Origin: Antiquaquibacter soli
Lineage (GTDB): Bacteria > Actinomycetota > Actinomycetes > Actinomycetales > Microbacteriaceae
DNA: 64,000 nt
Direction of reading: 5' to 3'
Assembly: GCF_030580675.1 (NCBI RefSeq)
Contig: NZ_JAUQUB010000003.1
Span: 124,001-188,000 of the forward strand
Shown here: in pieces, positions 51,088-59,163 of the stretch
How positions within the stretch are numbered: the stretch's first letter is position 1
Layout: each line of letters opens with the position of its first letter
Notes under the pieces: generated by a model
What the model saw: only the letters and a program-made list of their open reading frames with translations
What the model was told of the DNA's origin: nothing
Database searches by the model: none
Program-made: the position numbers and the translations under genes

Positions 51088-53262
51088 CTACTCCGGCGGC
51101 GCCGGCACCCGCACCCCGGACCCCCACCCGATCTCCCAGCCGCCCGCGGAATCGAAGTAGTCCGCGAACGCGATGGGGAGCGCGGCGTGCTCTTCGACGA
51201 GTGACATGAGCTCGCGGTACCACTGCACGTAACCCGGATCGGCCGCAGGCGCGAGGCCGGGGGAGAGCGTGAGCAGGTGGTCGGCGACCGCGTCCGGAGT
51301 GGTGGCGGCCGAGACATCCCGGCCGGCGACGTCCGATTCGTTGCCCGTCGTGTAGCCCAACAGGTCGTCGGAGCCGGCGCGGACGTGGACGCGCCAGTAC
51401 ATCCCCGACGGGCTCATGCCCGGCAGCGCGCGCACCTGCTCGAAGCCGCGCTCGTGGAGCACGCGCACCGCCTGCAGGATCCGCAGCGGGGTCGCCCGCC
51501 ACAGCGCCGCCTCGAGGGCGCGCGCCATCTCGTCGTGCGGGGTGACGAAGCGGATGTCGCGCACCGCCGTGCCGGATGCCGCGATGCCGTCGAACCCCGC
51601 CTGGATCGCGTCCTCCCGCGGCCAGCCGTAGATGCCCGCACTGATGAGCGGGAACGCCACCGACACCGCACCCAGCTCGTCCGCCCGACGCAGGGCGTTC
51701 GCGTAGGCGCTCACCAGCTGGTCGCGGGTCCCCCGACCGTAGACGGGCCCGACGGCGTGGATGACCCAGCGCGCCGGCAGGTCGTGCGCGGTCGTCCAGC
51801 CAGCGCCGCCCACCGGCAGCCCCTCGGGGAACCGCTCGACGCACTCCTGCAGGAGGCCCGGGCCCGCCGCGCGGTGGATGGCGCCGTCGACGCCACCGCC
51901 GCCGCGCATCTGCGGGCTCGCGGCGTTGACGATCGCGTCGACGTGCTGCTCGGTGATGTCCCCGCGGATCACCCGGATGCTCGTGCGCGGCCGCGGCAGC
52001 ACCTCCCGGTACTCCGCGATGAACCCCTGGATCGCGGTGACCAGTCGGTCGCAGTCGGCGTCGGTGATCGGCAGGCTCAGGGCGATGAGGCCGCGCTGCG
52101 CGATCCAGAAACCGTGGTGCACCAGGTGGAGGAAGAGCAGCTGGCGCAGGCGCGCGTCGGCGGCCGCGGCATCCTCGACCCGGTGGATCGGGCCGGTCAC
52201 GAAGTGGAGGTTCAGGATCGATCCGAGACCGCTCGCGTGCATGCTCACGCCCTCGCGGGCGAAGAGCTCGTTGAGGGCCGTGCGGAGTCGGTCGCCGCGG
52301 GCGTTGAGGTCGGCGAGCGCGGCATCCGTCAGCACCTCGCTCAGCGCGGCGACGCCCGCGGACATGGTGAGCACGTTGTTGTTGAACGTGCCCGCGTGGG
52401 AGAGGTGGCCGTTCCGGGTGGGGTCGAAGTAGGCCATGATGTCGGCCCGGCCGCCGAACGCGCCGAACGACATGCCCCCGCCGAGGTACTTGCCGAGCGT
52501 CATCAGGTCGGGCGTCGGGGCGGGCCGCGGCAGGCGCGACGTCATCACCTCGTCGAAGATCAGGAGAGCCTTTGCGGCGGATGCCTCCTCCCGCAGCATC
52601 TCGAGGAAGCCCGGGTCAGCCGGGATCGCGCCGCCCGACCCCAGCATCGGCTCCACGAGCACGGCCGCCAGGTCGCCCGCGTTCTCGCGGATCCGCTCCC
52701 GCGTTCCGGCGAGGTCGTTGTAGTCGGCGAGCACCCACTCGTGCGGCACCGTCAGCGGGCCCGGCTTCTCCCCGAACGTGAGCACCCCGCCGTGGTAGCC
52801 GCCCCGGAACACGAGCACCTTGCGTCGCCGCGTGTACTCCACGGCGGTCGCGAGGGCCATGAGGTTCGCCTCCGTGCCGGAGTTCGTGAATCGCACGAGC
52901 CCGAGGCCGAACCGCTGGGTGAGAAGCGCCGCGAGCCGCTGCTCGAGGTCGTTGTGCCCGCCCAAGTTGATGCCGCCATCGAGCGCCCGCCGGACGGCGT
53001 CGAGGATGCGCGGCTCGCTGTGACCGAACAGGCCCGCCGTGAACTCGCCGAGGAAGTCGGTGTACGTGTGCCCGTCGAGGTCGGTGAGCTCGGCGCCGTG
53101 ACCGCCGGCGAACGCGAGCGGGAACGGGTCGTGGAAGAGCACCGTGCGGGTGTTGCCGCCGGGGAGCGACTGCCGGGCATCCGTCCACCGCTGCCGGCTC
53201 GCGGGGTTCGCGGCGGTGAAGCGCTCGGCGGCGGAACGGAGGGCGCTGTCGAGGCTGGGCAT
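51088..53262 (-). CDS. Class III aminotransferase fused to a macro domain and a C-terminal domain
   Basis: 724 aa in one open frame. Residues 1-420 are a PLP-dependent class III aminotransferase (glutamate-semialdehyde aminomutase-like): TNSGTEANLMA for phosphate binding, LLIFDEVMTSR with the aspartate, and LGKYLGGGMSFG with the PLP lysine at residue 258. Residues 426-580 are a macro domain (RVIRGDITEQHVDAIVNAAS, MRGGGGVDGAIHRAAG, ISAGIYGWP) that binds ADP-ribose. Residues 585-724 are an unassigned domain (RVLHERGFEQVRALPGMSP, WYRELMSLVEEH). ATG 53262 gives the family N-terminus. The combination suggests a link between NAD/ADP-ribose metabolism and an amino acid. The function is unknown. Confidence 0.85.
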   Translation of the reverse strand: MPSLDSALRSAAERFTAANPASRQRWTDARQSLPGGNTRTVLFHDPFPLAFAGGHGAELTDLDGHTYTDFLGEFTAGLFGHSEPRILDAVRRALDGGINLGGHNDLEQRLAALLTQRFGLGLVRFTNSGTEANLMALATAVEYTRRRKVLVFRGGYHGGVLTFGEKPGPLTVPHEWVLADYNDLAGTRERIRENAGDLAAVLVEPMLGSGGAIPADPGFLEMLREEASAAKALLIFDEVMTSRLPRPAPTPDLMTLGKYLGGGMSFGAFGGRADIMAYFDPTRNGHLSHAGTFNNNVLTMSAGVAALSEVLTDAALADLNARGDRLRTALNELFAREGVSMHASGLGSILNLHFVTGPIHRVEDAAAADARLRQLLFLHLVHHGFWIAQRGLIALSLPITDADCDRLVTAIQGFIAEYREVLPRPRTSIRVIRGDITEQHVDAIVNAASPQMRGGGGVDGAIHRAAGPGLLQECVERFPEGLPVGGAGWTTAHDLPARWVIHAVGPVYGRGTRDQLVSAYANALRRADELGAVSVAFPLISAGIYGWPREDAIQAGFDGIAASGTAVRDIRFVTPHDEMARALEAALWRATPLRILQAVRVLHERGFEQVRALPGMSPSGMYWRVHVRAGSDDLLGYTTGNESDVAGRDVSAATTPDAVADHLLTLSPGLAPAADPGYVQWYRELMSLVEEHAALPIAFADYFDSAGGWEIGWGSGVRVPAPPE

Positions 53263-53379
53263 GGTTCGAGGGTAGCCCCGCATGCTCCGCGCGACCCGGG
53301 GGAGCGGGCATCCGTAGCAACACATCCCTGGGCGTTCAACCCCTAGTTCCCCGCGGCGTGCGCGACGAGCGTGGAACAC

Positions 53380-54333
53380 ATGCAGATCGGCTACAAGCTC
53401 GCGACCGAGGGTTTCGCGCCCACCGAGATCATCCGCCAGGCCGTCGCCGCCGAGGAGGCGGGCTTCGACTTCGTGGAGCTCAGCGACCACTACCACCCGT
53501 GGCTCGAGGAGCAAGGCCACAGCGGATTCACGTGGTCGATGCTCGGGGCGATCGCCGCCCGCACCACCAGCGTCGGCCTCGTCACCGGCGTCACGTGCCC
53601 GACGATGCGGTACCACCCGGCGATCATCGCCCAGGCCGCGGCGACCATGGCGCTCATCTCCGACGGGCGCTTCACGCTCGGGGTCGGCTCCGGCGAGAAC
53701 CTCAACGAGCACATCATCGGGGCAGGGTGGCCGGTCGTGAGCCGCCGCCACGAGATGCTGCGCGAAGCGCTCGAGATCATCCGACTCCTCTGGTCGGGCG
53801 GCTACCACAGCTACAAGGGCCAGTACCTGCAGCTCGAGGATGCCCGCGTCTGGGATCTCCCGACCGAGCTGCCCGAGATCGCCGTCGCCCTCAGCGGCGA
53901 GGCATCCATCGCCGTCGCGGCGGAACTGGGCGACGGGATGTTCGCCGTCGAGCCGCGGGCCGAGCTAGTCGACGGCTTCCGGGAGCAGGGCGGTGCGGGT
54001 TCCGTGTACGGGGAAGTGCCGCTCGCGTACGCCGCGACCGAGGAGGAGGCGCTCGCCCCGCTGCGGGAAAAGGAGCGCTGGGCGCTCGCCGGGTGGAAGG
54101 TGATGGCCGAGCTACCGAACCCGGTCAACTTCGACGCGGCCTCTCAGACGGTCCGCGACGACGACCTGCTCGAGGCGTTCGCGTGCGGGCCCGACGTGGA
54201 GAAGCACGCCGCGGCCGTGGGGTCGTTCGTCGACGCCGGGTTCGACCACCTCGTGCTCCACAACTCCGGCCCCGACCCGGACGCGTTCTTCGAGTTCTTC
54301 GCGACCGAGCTGCGGTCGCGGATCACCGAGTAG
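53380..54333 (+). CDS. F420-dependent LLM-class oxidoreductase
   Basis: 317 aa, luciferase-like monooxygenase fold of the F420-dependent glucose-6-phosphate-dehydrogenase-like group (TIGR03557 type). Clues: IGYKLATEGFAPTEIIRQA, the FVELSDHYHPWLEEQGHSG active-site loop near residue 40, FTLGVGSGENLNEHI near 100, and the terminal HNSGPDPDAFFEFF. ATG 53380 has GGA eight bases upstream; GTG 53371 is an alternative. Cytoplasmic; substrate unknown. It heads a run of four small acidic-protein genes. Confidence 0.9.
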   Translation: MQIGYKLATEGFAPTEIIRQAVAAEEAGFDFVELSDHYHPWLEEQGHSGFTWSMLGAIAARTTSVGLVTGVTCPTMRYHPAIIAQAAATMALISDGRFTLGVGSGENLNEHIIGAGWPVVSRRHEMLREALEIIRLLWSGGYHSYKGQYLQLEDARVWDLPTELPEIAVALSGEASIAVAAELGDGMFAVEPRAELVDGFREQGGAGSVYGEVPLAYAATEEEALAPLREKERWALAGWKVMAELPNPVNFDAASQTVRDDDLLEAFACGPDVEKHAAAVGSFVDAGFDHLVLHNSGPDPDAFFEFFATELRSRITE

Positions 54334-54357
54334 ACCGCCGCAGAGAAGGAGACCACC

Positions 54358-54594
54358 ATGCCTGGTTACGAGAACGCCGACCTGCCCGCCGAGGGCGAGC
54401 TCGCCCCGGTGGACGGGGCCGCCGAAGACCGCGATCCCGCCATCGAGGAAGACCTCGAGGCCGAGCGCGAAGCCCTCGAGGAGGTCGACATGGGCATCTC
54501 CGACGAGGCCCAGCCCGACAGCCAGGGCGAGGAGCCGCTCGACGCCGAGCTCGGGCCCGACGGGCAGGGCGACCTCGCGCCGGAGGACATCTAG
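54358..54594 (+). CDS. Small acidic protein 1
   Basis: 78 aa, extremely rich in Glu, Asp, Pro and Gly, predicted disordered, no cysteine. It starts MPGYENADLPAEGELAPVDG, and a good GGAGA ribosome-binding site lies before ATG 54358. It follows the LLM oxidoreductase by 24 nt. Family not recognised. Four such genes stand in a row (54358-55190). Confidence 0.75.
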   Translation: MPGYENADLPAEGELAPVDGAAEDRDPAIEEDLEAEREALEEVDMGISDEAQPDSQGEEPLDAELGPDGQGDLAPEDI

Positions 54595-54656
54595 CGCGGC
54601 CCGCGCCGTCGATCAAGCCCCTAGCCGGAGCATCCGGGCCGACGCATCCTTGAACC

Positions 54657-54860
54657 ATGGCTGAGTTCGATCGAGACCCCGTCCCCGAGGCCGACCGCCT
54701 CGAGCAGGAGCGACCCGAGGTCGAGAGCGACCTCGATCCGGAAGCGGCGGTGGGCACGGATGCCCGCCTCCCCGACACCGCGGAAGCCGATGTCGCCGAC
54801 GTGCTCGAGCAGTCGACCGAGGTCACCGCCGACGACGACTACCCCACCGAAACCGAGTGA
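54657..54860 (+). CDS. Small acidic protein 2
   Basis: 67 aa, Glu/Asp/Ala-rich, predicted disordered, starting MAEFDRDPVPEADRLEQERP. The middle, DARLPDTAEADVADVLEQ, resembles short DUF5709-like actinobacterial proteins. ATG 54657 is 62 nt after the previous gene. Function unknown. Confidence 0.75.
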   Translation: MAEFDRDPVPEADRLEQERPEVESDLDPEAAVGTDARLPDTAEADVADVLEQSTEVTADDDYPTETE

Positions 54861-54873
54861 TCAGGAGGAACTG

Positions 54874-55032
54874 ATGGACACGGAGAACACCACCACGCCC
54901 GACTACGGGCACGCCCCCGTCGCGGCGGCGGAGGCCGAGCTGCACGACTTCGGCTCGCCCGACCTCAAGGCCGAGGACCACACCGCCGACCACAAGGCCT
55001 TCCAGGACCACGACTTCGGGGCCGACCGATGA
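54874..55032 (+). CDS. Small acidic protein 3 (histidine-containing)
   Basis: 52 aa, with six histidines among acidic residues (ELHDFGSPDLKAEDHTADH). A strong AGGAGG ribosome-binding site precedes ATG 54874, which lies 13 nt after the previous stop. Its stop overlaps the next start (ATGA). Metal binding is possible but only a guess. Confidence 0.72.
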   Translation: MDTENTTTPDYGHAPVAAAEAELHDFGSPDLKAEDHTADHKAFQDHDFGADR

Positions 55033-55190
55033 GCGAGCAGGACCCCGCCGGCGAGCCCGCGTCGGTCGTCACCCCCGAGGAGCTCGCCACGTCGCTCGAG
55101 CGCGATCCCAAACGCGCGGAACCGGATGCCCCGGACGGCCAGTTCGACTCGCAGGACATGCCCACGACCGACGGGGAGCCCGCGGAATAG
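55029..55190 (+). CDS. Small acidic protein 4
   Basis: 53 aa, acidic and disordered (MSEQDPAGEPASVVTPEEL, then DAPDGQFDSQDMPTTDGEP). ATG 55029 overlaps the stop of protein 3, so the two are coupled. It is the last gene of the run, followed by the repeat palindrome. No family recognised. Confidence 0.7.
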   Translation: MSEQDPAGEPASVVTPEELATSLERDPKRAEPDAPDGQFDSQDMPTTDGEPAE

Positions 55191-55211
55191 GTGCTCGTGC
55201 GTCGGCTCCTG

Positions 55212-55275
55212 CCGCGAGTGTTCCGATTCGGTCGTTATCGCAGGGACTATTCCGACAATTTCGGAACACTCGGCG
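55212..55275. terminator. Second palindrome with the GAGTGTTCCGA core
   Basis: CGAGTGTTCCGA (55215-55226) and TCGGAACACTCG (55261-55272) are perfect 12-bp complements, with partial pairing outside. The core is identical to that of the 51017-51080 palindrome. It lies between convergent genes; the leftward gene's stop codon lies in the loop, so one arm encodes its last residues. Confidence 0.6.
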
Positions 55276-55681
55276 CGCGCCGCCGCCGCGCTAGCGTGAT
55301 TGACGACCCCAGGTAGAGAGCGGCGAGCGCCGCGTACTCGACCAGGGAAGTCGCCCACGCCCATCCGGGTTGCGCGAACAGGAACAACACCGCTTGGGCA
55401 GCTCCGAAGAGGAATAGGGGCCCCAGGAGGAATCCCGCCCGTGGCCGTGCCGTCATCCTCCACCAGGGTCGAGGCACTACCAAAAGCTCCTCACGGCCGC
55501 GGAAGATCCGGGTGCCGTAGTAGATCCACCCGAACTCGAGGACCGTGGCGAGCGTCTGCAACATCGGCTCGGGCAGCAGCGGAGCAGCCAGCCACACCAG
55601 TCCGAAAGTGAGCAGCCAGCAGCCCACGATGTACAGCGCCTTCCACCGCTTCAGGATGAGTCGCAACGGCCTGGTGTGCAT
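55247..55681 (-). CDS. Membrane protein of unknown function
   Basis: 144 aa with four hydrophobic helices (LYIVGCWLLTFGLVWLAAPL, LQTLATVLEFGWIYYG, FLLGPLFLFGAAQAVLFLF, SLVEYAALAALYLGSSI). It ends in a basic stretch, and the last residues (PSVPKLSE) are encoded by an arm of the repeat palindrome. ATG 55681 is divergent from the hydrolase gene, 27 nt away. No family recognised. Confidence 0.68.
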   Translation of the reverse strand: MHTRPLRLILKRWKALYIVGCWLLTFGLVWLAAPLLPEPMLQTLATVLEFGWIYYGTRIFRGREELLVVPRPWWRMTARPRAGFLLGPLFLFGAAQAVLFLFAQPGWAWATSLVEYAALAALYLGSSITLARRRRAPSVPKLSE

Positions 55682-55708
55682 CCCGCTCCCGTCTGCAACA
55701 ATCGCCCC

Positions 55709-56425
55709 ATGGCGCCGACGCTTCAGGATGTCACGATCAGCCCCACCCTGCGCGCTCTCGTGGGTGTGCCCGACGGCAGCGGGCCGTGGCCGGCGGTGGT
55801 CGTGGTGCATGAGGCCTTCGGCATCCTGCCCGAAATGCGGGAGCAGGTGCAGCACCTGGCACACCTCGGCTACCTCGCGGTCATGCCCGACCTCTACACC
55901 CAGGGCGGCATGCGCAAGTGCATCGGGGCGACGTTCCGGGCGCTGCGCAGCGGGGAGGGCAAGGCGTGGCGCGACCTCAAGGCGGCCCGCTCCTGGATCG
56001 GCGAACGCGACGACACCACCGGGGCGGTGGGCGTGATCGGCTTCTGCATGGGCGGGGCGTTCGCGCTGCTCGCGGCGACGCGCGGCGACTACGACGTGGC
56101 ATCCGTCAACTACGGCATGCTGCCCGCCGACCTGGACGTCGTCGAGAGCTCGTGCCCGGTGGTCGCGAGCTTCGGCGCGAAGGACCGCACGCTGAAGGAT
56201 GCCGCGGCTCGCCTCTCGGCCGCGTACGAGAAGCACGGGGTCGCCGCCGACGTGCGCGAGTACCCCGACGCGGGTCACGCGTTCCTGAACTCCCGGATGA
56301 CCGGACCGAGCATCCTCCACCCGCTCATGCGCGTCGCGGGTATCGGCCCGAACCCGGCCGCGGCTGCCGACGCGTGGCAGCGCATCACGGCGTTCTTCGA
56401 CGCGCACGGGCTGGAGCGGGGCTAG
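55709..56425 (+). CDS. Dienelactone hydrolase family protein
   Basis: 238 aa alpha/beta hydrolase. Here the nucleophile is cysteine (GVIGFCMGGAFAL near residue 115), as in genuine carboxymethylenebutenolidase. The acid lies in FGAKDRTL near 160 and the histidine in YPDAGHAFLNS near 195. ATG 55709 gives the compact N-terminus (MAPTLQDVTI). It may act on lactone intermediates of aromatic degradation, but no such pathway genes lie nearby. Confidence 0.88.
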   Translation: MAPTLQDVTISPTLRALVGVPDGSGPWPAVVVVHEAFGILPEMREQVQHLAHLGYLAVMPDLYTQGGMRKCIGATFRALRSGEGKAWRDLKAARSWIGERDDTTGAVGVIGFCMGGAFALLAATRGDYDVASVNYGMLPADLDVVESSCPVVASFGAKDRTLKDAAARLSAAYEKHGVAADVREYPDAGHAFLNSRMTGPSILHPLMRVAGIGPNPAAAADAWQRITAFFDAHGLERG

Positions 56426-56514
56426 CTGCCCGTCGCGAAGCCGACTCCTCCGCTGCCGCGGCACGACTGTGGATAACTAGAACATATCTTCTAATGTCTA
56501 CGTAGACTGGGGTC

Positions 56515-57912
56515 ATGCTCTCCAGCCCCGACACCGCCGCGACTGTGGTCGTGCTGCCGTCTCTCGACGGTCTCGCCGGCGTGTCGGATGATCGGCTCCT
56601 TGAGCTTGAGGCGGAGATCACAGCGGCCCGCCGACGCGTCGACGCGCTCACGGTCACCATCGTCGCCGAGCTTGTCCGCCGGTCGGATCCGGCTCTCGGC
56701 CACGACGGCCTCGCCGCGCGGCTCGGAGCGGGGTCGCCGGAGAAGGCCATTCAATCCCTCGGCGGGGTCTCCCGCACCGAGGCGAGGGATCTCGCGACGG
56801 TGGCGGCCGCCGCAGCGGACCCCTGGCTCGAGCCAGTGGATCGCGCTCTCGCCGAGGGCTCGCTGTCCGTGGCGTCGGCCGCGGCGATCGCATCGGGCCT
56901 GGGGGCTCCTACGGCGGATGTCGCTCCCGACGACCTGCTCGACGCCGCGGTCGAGCTCGTCTCGCTCGCGGACTCCGCCTCGCCGGAATCCCTCGCGAAG
57001 TCGGCGCGACAGCTCCGCGAGCAGTTGGATGCCGCCTCCGTCGCCGACCTCGAGGAGCACCGCCGATCACGGCGCTCCCTCACCTGGCACCAGCAGGCCG
57101 ACGGGATGACGCGACTCACCGCGCTCCTCGACCCGGAGTCCGCCGCGATCCTCACCGGCGCGCTCGACACGGCCCTGTCCCCGCGTCGAGGCGGCCCCCG
57201 GTTCGTCGATCACGACGAGCGAGCGGCGGCAGACGCCCTCGCGGCCGACCCGCGAACCACCCCGCAAGTCGCACTCGACACCCTCGTCGACCTCGTGCAG
57301 GTCGCGGTCCGGGTAGCCGGGTCGGATGACGCGGCTCGCCGCATCCTCGGCTCGCGGTCCCCCGCGGTGCGCGTGCACGTGCAGCTCACCGATCTCGAGC
57401 GCAGAGAAGGCTCCGCCTGGTTCGAGGGTCAGAGCGCCGGCGTCTCCCTCACGACTGCCGAGAAGCACATCTGCACCTCGGGCGTGCTGCCCATCCTCTT
57501 CTCCGGAAGTCGCGCGATCGACGTCGGCGCGGCACAGCGACTGCATAGCAGCGCACAGCGCGTGGCCCTCGCAGCGGAGTGGGGAGGGTGTGCCTGGACG
57601 GGCTGCGGCCGACCACCGAGTATGACCGAGGCTCACCACATCGAAGCCTGGAACGGTCGAAATACCACCCTCGCGAACGGAATCCTGCTCTGCCGATTCC
57701 ATCACCACGAGTTGCACGCGAACGGCTGGTCGATCGGGCAGCAAGACGGCCCGGGCGGAGAACGGGAGCTCTGGTTGCGCCCACCGGTGGACGCCCCAAC
57801 GCGGGTACAGCAGCAGCGCCTGTATCCCCGCGTCGCCACCGCAGCCCGCGTTGCCACCGCAGCCCGCGTCGCCACCGCAGCCCGCGTCGCCACCGAAACC
57901 CGCGCCACCTAG
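56515..57912 (+). CDS. DUF222/HNH endonuclease domain protein
   Basis: 465 aa. The N-terminal DUF222 helices contain ELVRRSDPALGHDGLAARLG, and a C-terminal HNH nuclease module holds CAWTGCGRPPSMTEAHHIEA, then LCRFHHHELH. Such proteins are present in many copies in actinobacteria and are thought to derive from mobile elements. The tail is odd: the motif RVATAA is repeated four times, encoded by an 18-bp tandem repeat (57829-57909). ATG 56515 is used. Metal-dependent nicking of DNA is expected; the biological role is unknown. Confidence 0.88.
   Translation: MLSSPDTAATVVVLPSLDGLAGVSDDRLLELEAEITAARRRVDALTVTIVAELVRRSDPALGHDGLAARLGAGSPEKAIQSLGGVSRTEARDLATVAAAAADPWLEPVDRALAEGSLSVASAAAIASGLGAPTADVAPDDLLDAAVELVSLADSASPESLAKSARQLREQLDAASVADLEEHRRSRRSLTWHQQADGMTRLTALLDPESAAILTGALDTALSPRRGGPRFVDHDERAAADALAADPRTTPQVALDTLVDLVQVAVRVAGSDDAARRILGSRSPAVRVHVQLTDLERREGSAWFEGQSAGVSLTTAEKHICTSGVLPILFSGSRAIDVGAAQRLHSSAQRVALAAEWGGCAWTGCGRPPSMTEAHHIEAWNGRNTTLANGILLCRFHHHELHANGWSIGQQDGPGGERELWLRPPVDAPTRVQQQRLYPRVATAARVATAARVATAARVATETRAT
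57829..57909 (+). repeat. 18-bp tandem repeat at the end of the DUF222/HNH gene
   Basis: Four units of CGCGTCGCCACCGCAGCC (57829, 57847, 57865, 57883; units 2 and 4 carry one or two changes), then a partial unit to 57909. The length is a multiple of three, so the frame is kept and the protein gains RVATAA units. Likely to vary in copy number between strains. Confidence 0.85.
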
Positions 57913-58000
57913 GTCCAGCCCACGCCGGGCGGGGTCAAGGTTGCGCCACGCACTGCGAGGCCTGTCTATGCTGAAACTCCCCACCAACGGAGGTCACCGC

Positions 58001-59110
58001 GTGAAGCTCGGCTACGGCGTCGGCTATTGGAAGCAGGGCCCTCCCGCGGGCGTCCTCCGTGCCATCCGCACCGCCGAGCGCCTCGGCTTCGATTCGGTGT
58101 GGACGGCCGAGGCGTACGGCTCCGACGCGTTCACCCCGCTCGCGTGGTGGGGGTCCCGCACGAGCCGCATCCGGCTCGGCACGGGCATCGCGCAGCTCTC
58201 CGCCCGCACTCCCACGGCGGCGGCGATGGCGGCCCTCACCCTCGACCACCTGTCCGGCGGTCGCGTGATCCTCGGGCTCGGAGCATCCGGTCCGCAGGTC
58301 GTCGAGGGCTGGTACGGGCAGCCGTACCCGAAGCCGCTCGCGCGCACTCGTGAGTACATCGACATCGTCCGCCAGGTGTGGGAGCGCGAGGCGCCGGTCA
58401 CTTCCGACGGCCCCCACTACGCCCTCCCGTACCGGGGCGCCGACGGCTCCGGGCTCGGCAAGCCCCTCAAGGCGACCGTGCACCCGTTGCGCCGCGACAT
58501 CCCGATCTATCTCGCCGCGAGCGGCCCCAAGAACACGGCCCTCGCCGCCGAGATCGCGGACGGCTGGCTGCCCTTCCTCCTCTCCCGCAAGGGACTGCAG
58601 GATGCCCGCGCCCACCTCGAGGAGGGCTTCGCCCTGAGGGCTGCCGAGCGTGCTCCGCGCGAGCACTTCGAGGTGGCACTCCAGCTGCCCGTCATCCCGC
58701 ATCCGGACGTCGAGACTGCGGCCGACATGGTGCGGCCGCTCATCGCGCTGTACGTCGGCGGCATGGGCGCGAAGGGCGCGAACTTCTACCGCGACGCGAT
58801 CGACCGCCTCGGCTACGAGGAGGTGGGGGAGAGCATCCAGGAGCTCTATCTCGCCGGCCGGAAGGCGGAGGCGGCGGCCGCGGTGCCGACGCGGCTCGTC
58901 GAGGAGATCGCGCTCATCGGGCCTCCGGAGAAGATCCGCGACGAGCTCGCCGAGTGGGAGGAGTCGGTCGTCACGACGATGGTCGTGCAGGCCCCCGCGT
59001 TCGCGCTGCGCACCATCCGCGACGTGCTGCAGGGCGGGTCGCTCACTCGCGCGAAGCTCGGTGCGCTCGCCTTCGCGTACGCGACGCGTCGTCAAGGCGC
59101 GCGGGCCTAG
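58001..59110 (+). CDS. LLM-class flavin/F420-dependent oxidoreductase
   Basis: 369 aa, luciferase-like fold. Signature parts: VKLGYGVGYWKQGPPAGVL, SVWTAEAYGSDAFTPLAWWG near residue 30, LGTGIAQLSARTPTAAAM, and GRVILGLGASGPQVVEGWYG near 90. GTG 58001 is chosen because GGAGG lies seven bases upstream; earlier codons in frame would overlap the preceding gene's terminator region. It acts in the cytoplasm; the substrate is unknown. Confidence 0.9.
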   Translation: MKLGYGVGYWKQGPPAGVLRAIRTAERLGFDSVWTAEAYGSDAFTPLAWWGSRTSRIRLGTGIAQLSARTPTAAAMAALTLDHLSGGRVILGLGASGPQVVEGWYGQPYPKPLARTREYIDIVRQVWEREAPVTSDGPHYALPYRGADGSGLGKPLKATVHPLRRDIPIYLAASGPKNTALAAEIADGWLPFLLSRKGLQDARAHLEEGFALRAAERAPREHFEVALQLPVIPHPDVETAADMVRPLIALYVGGMGAKGANFYRDAIDRLGYEEVGESIQELYLAGRKAEAAAAVPTRLVEEIALIGPPEKIRDELAEWEESVVTTMVVQAPAFALRTIRDVLQGGSLTRAKLGALAFAYATRRQGARA

Positions 59111-59163
59111 TCGCGACAGACCGCCAGCGCAGCGCCTCCGCGGCCCGGGTCTAGGCTCGATGG

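Noticed and set aside
57829-57909. CRISPR-like repeat
   Set aside because: Units are directly adjacent with no unique spacers and lie inside a coding frame.
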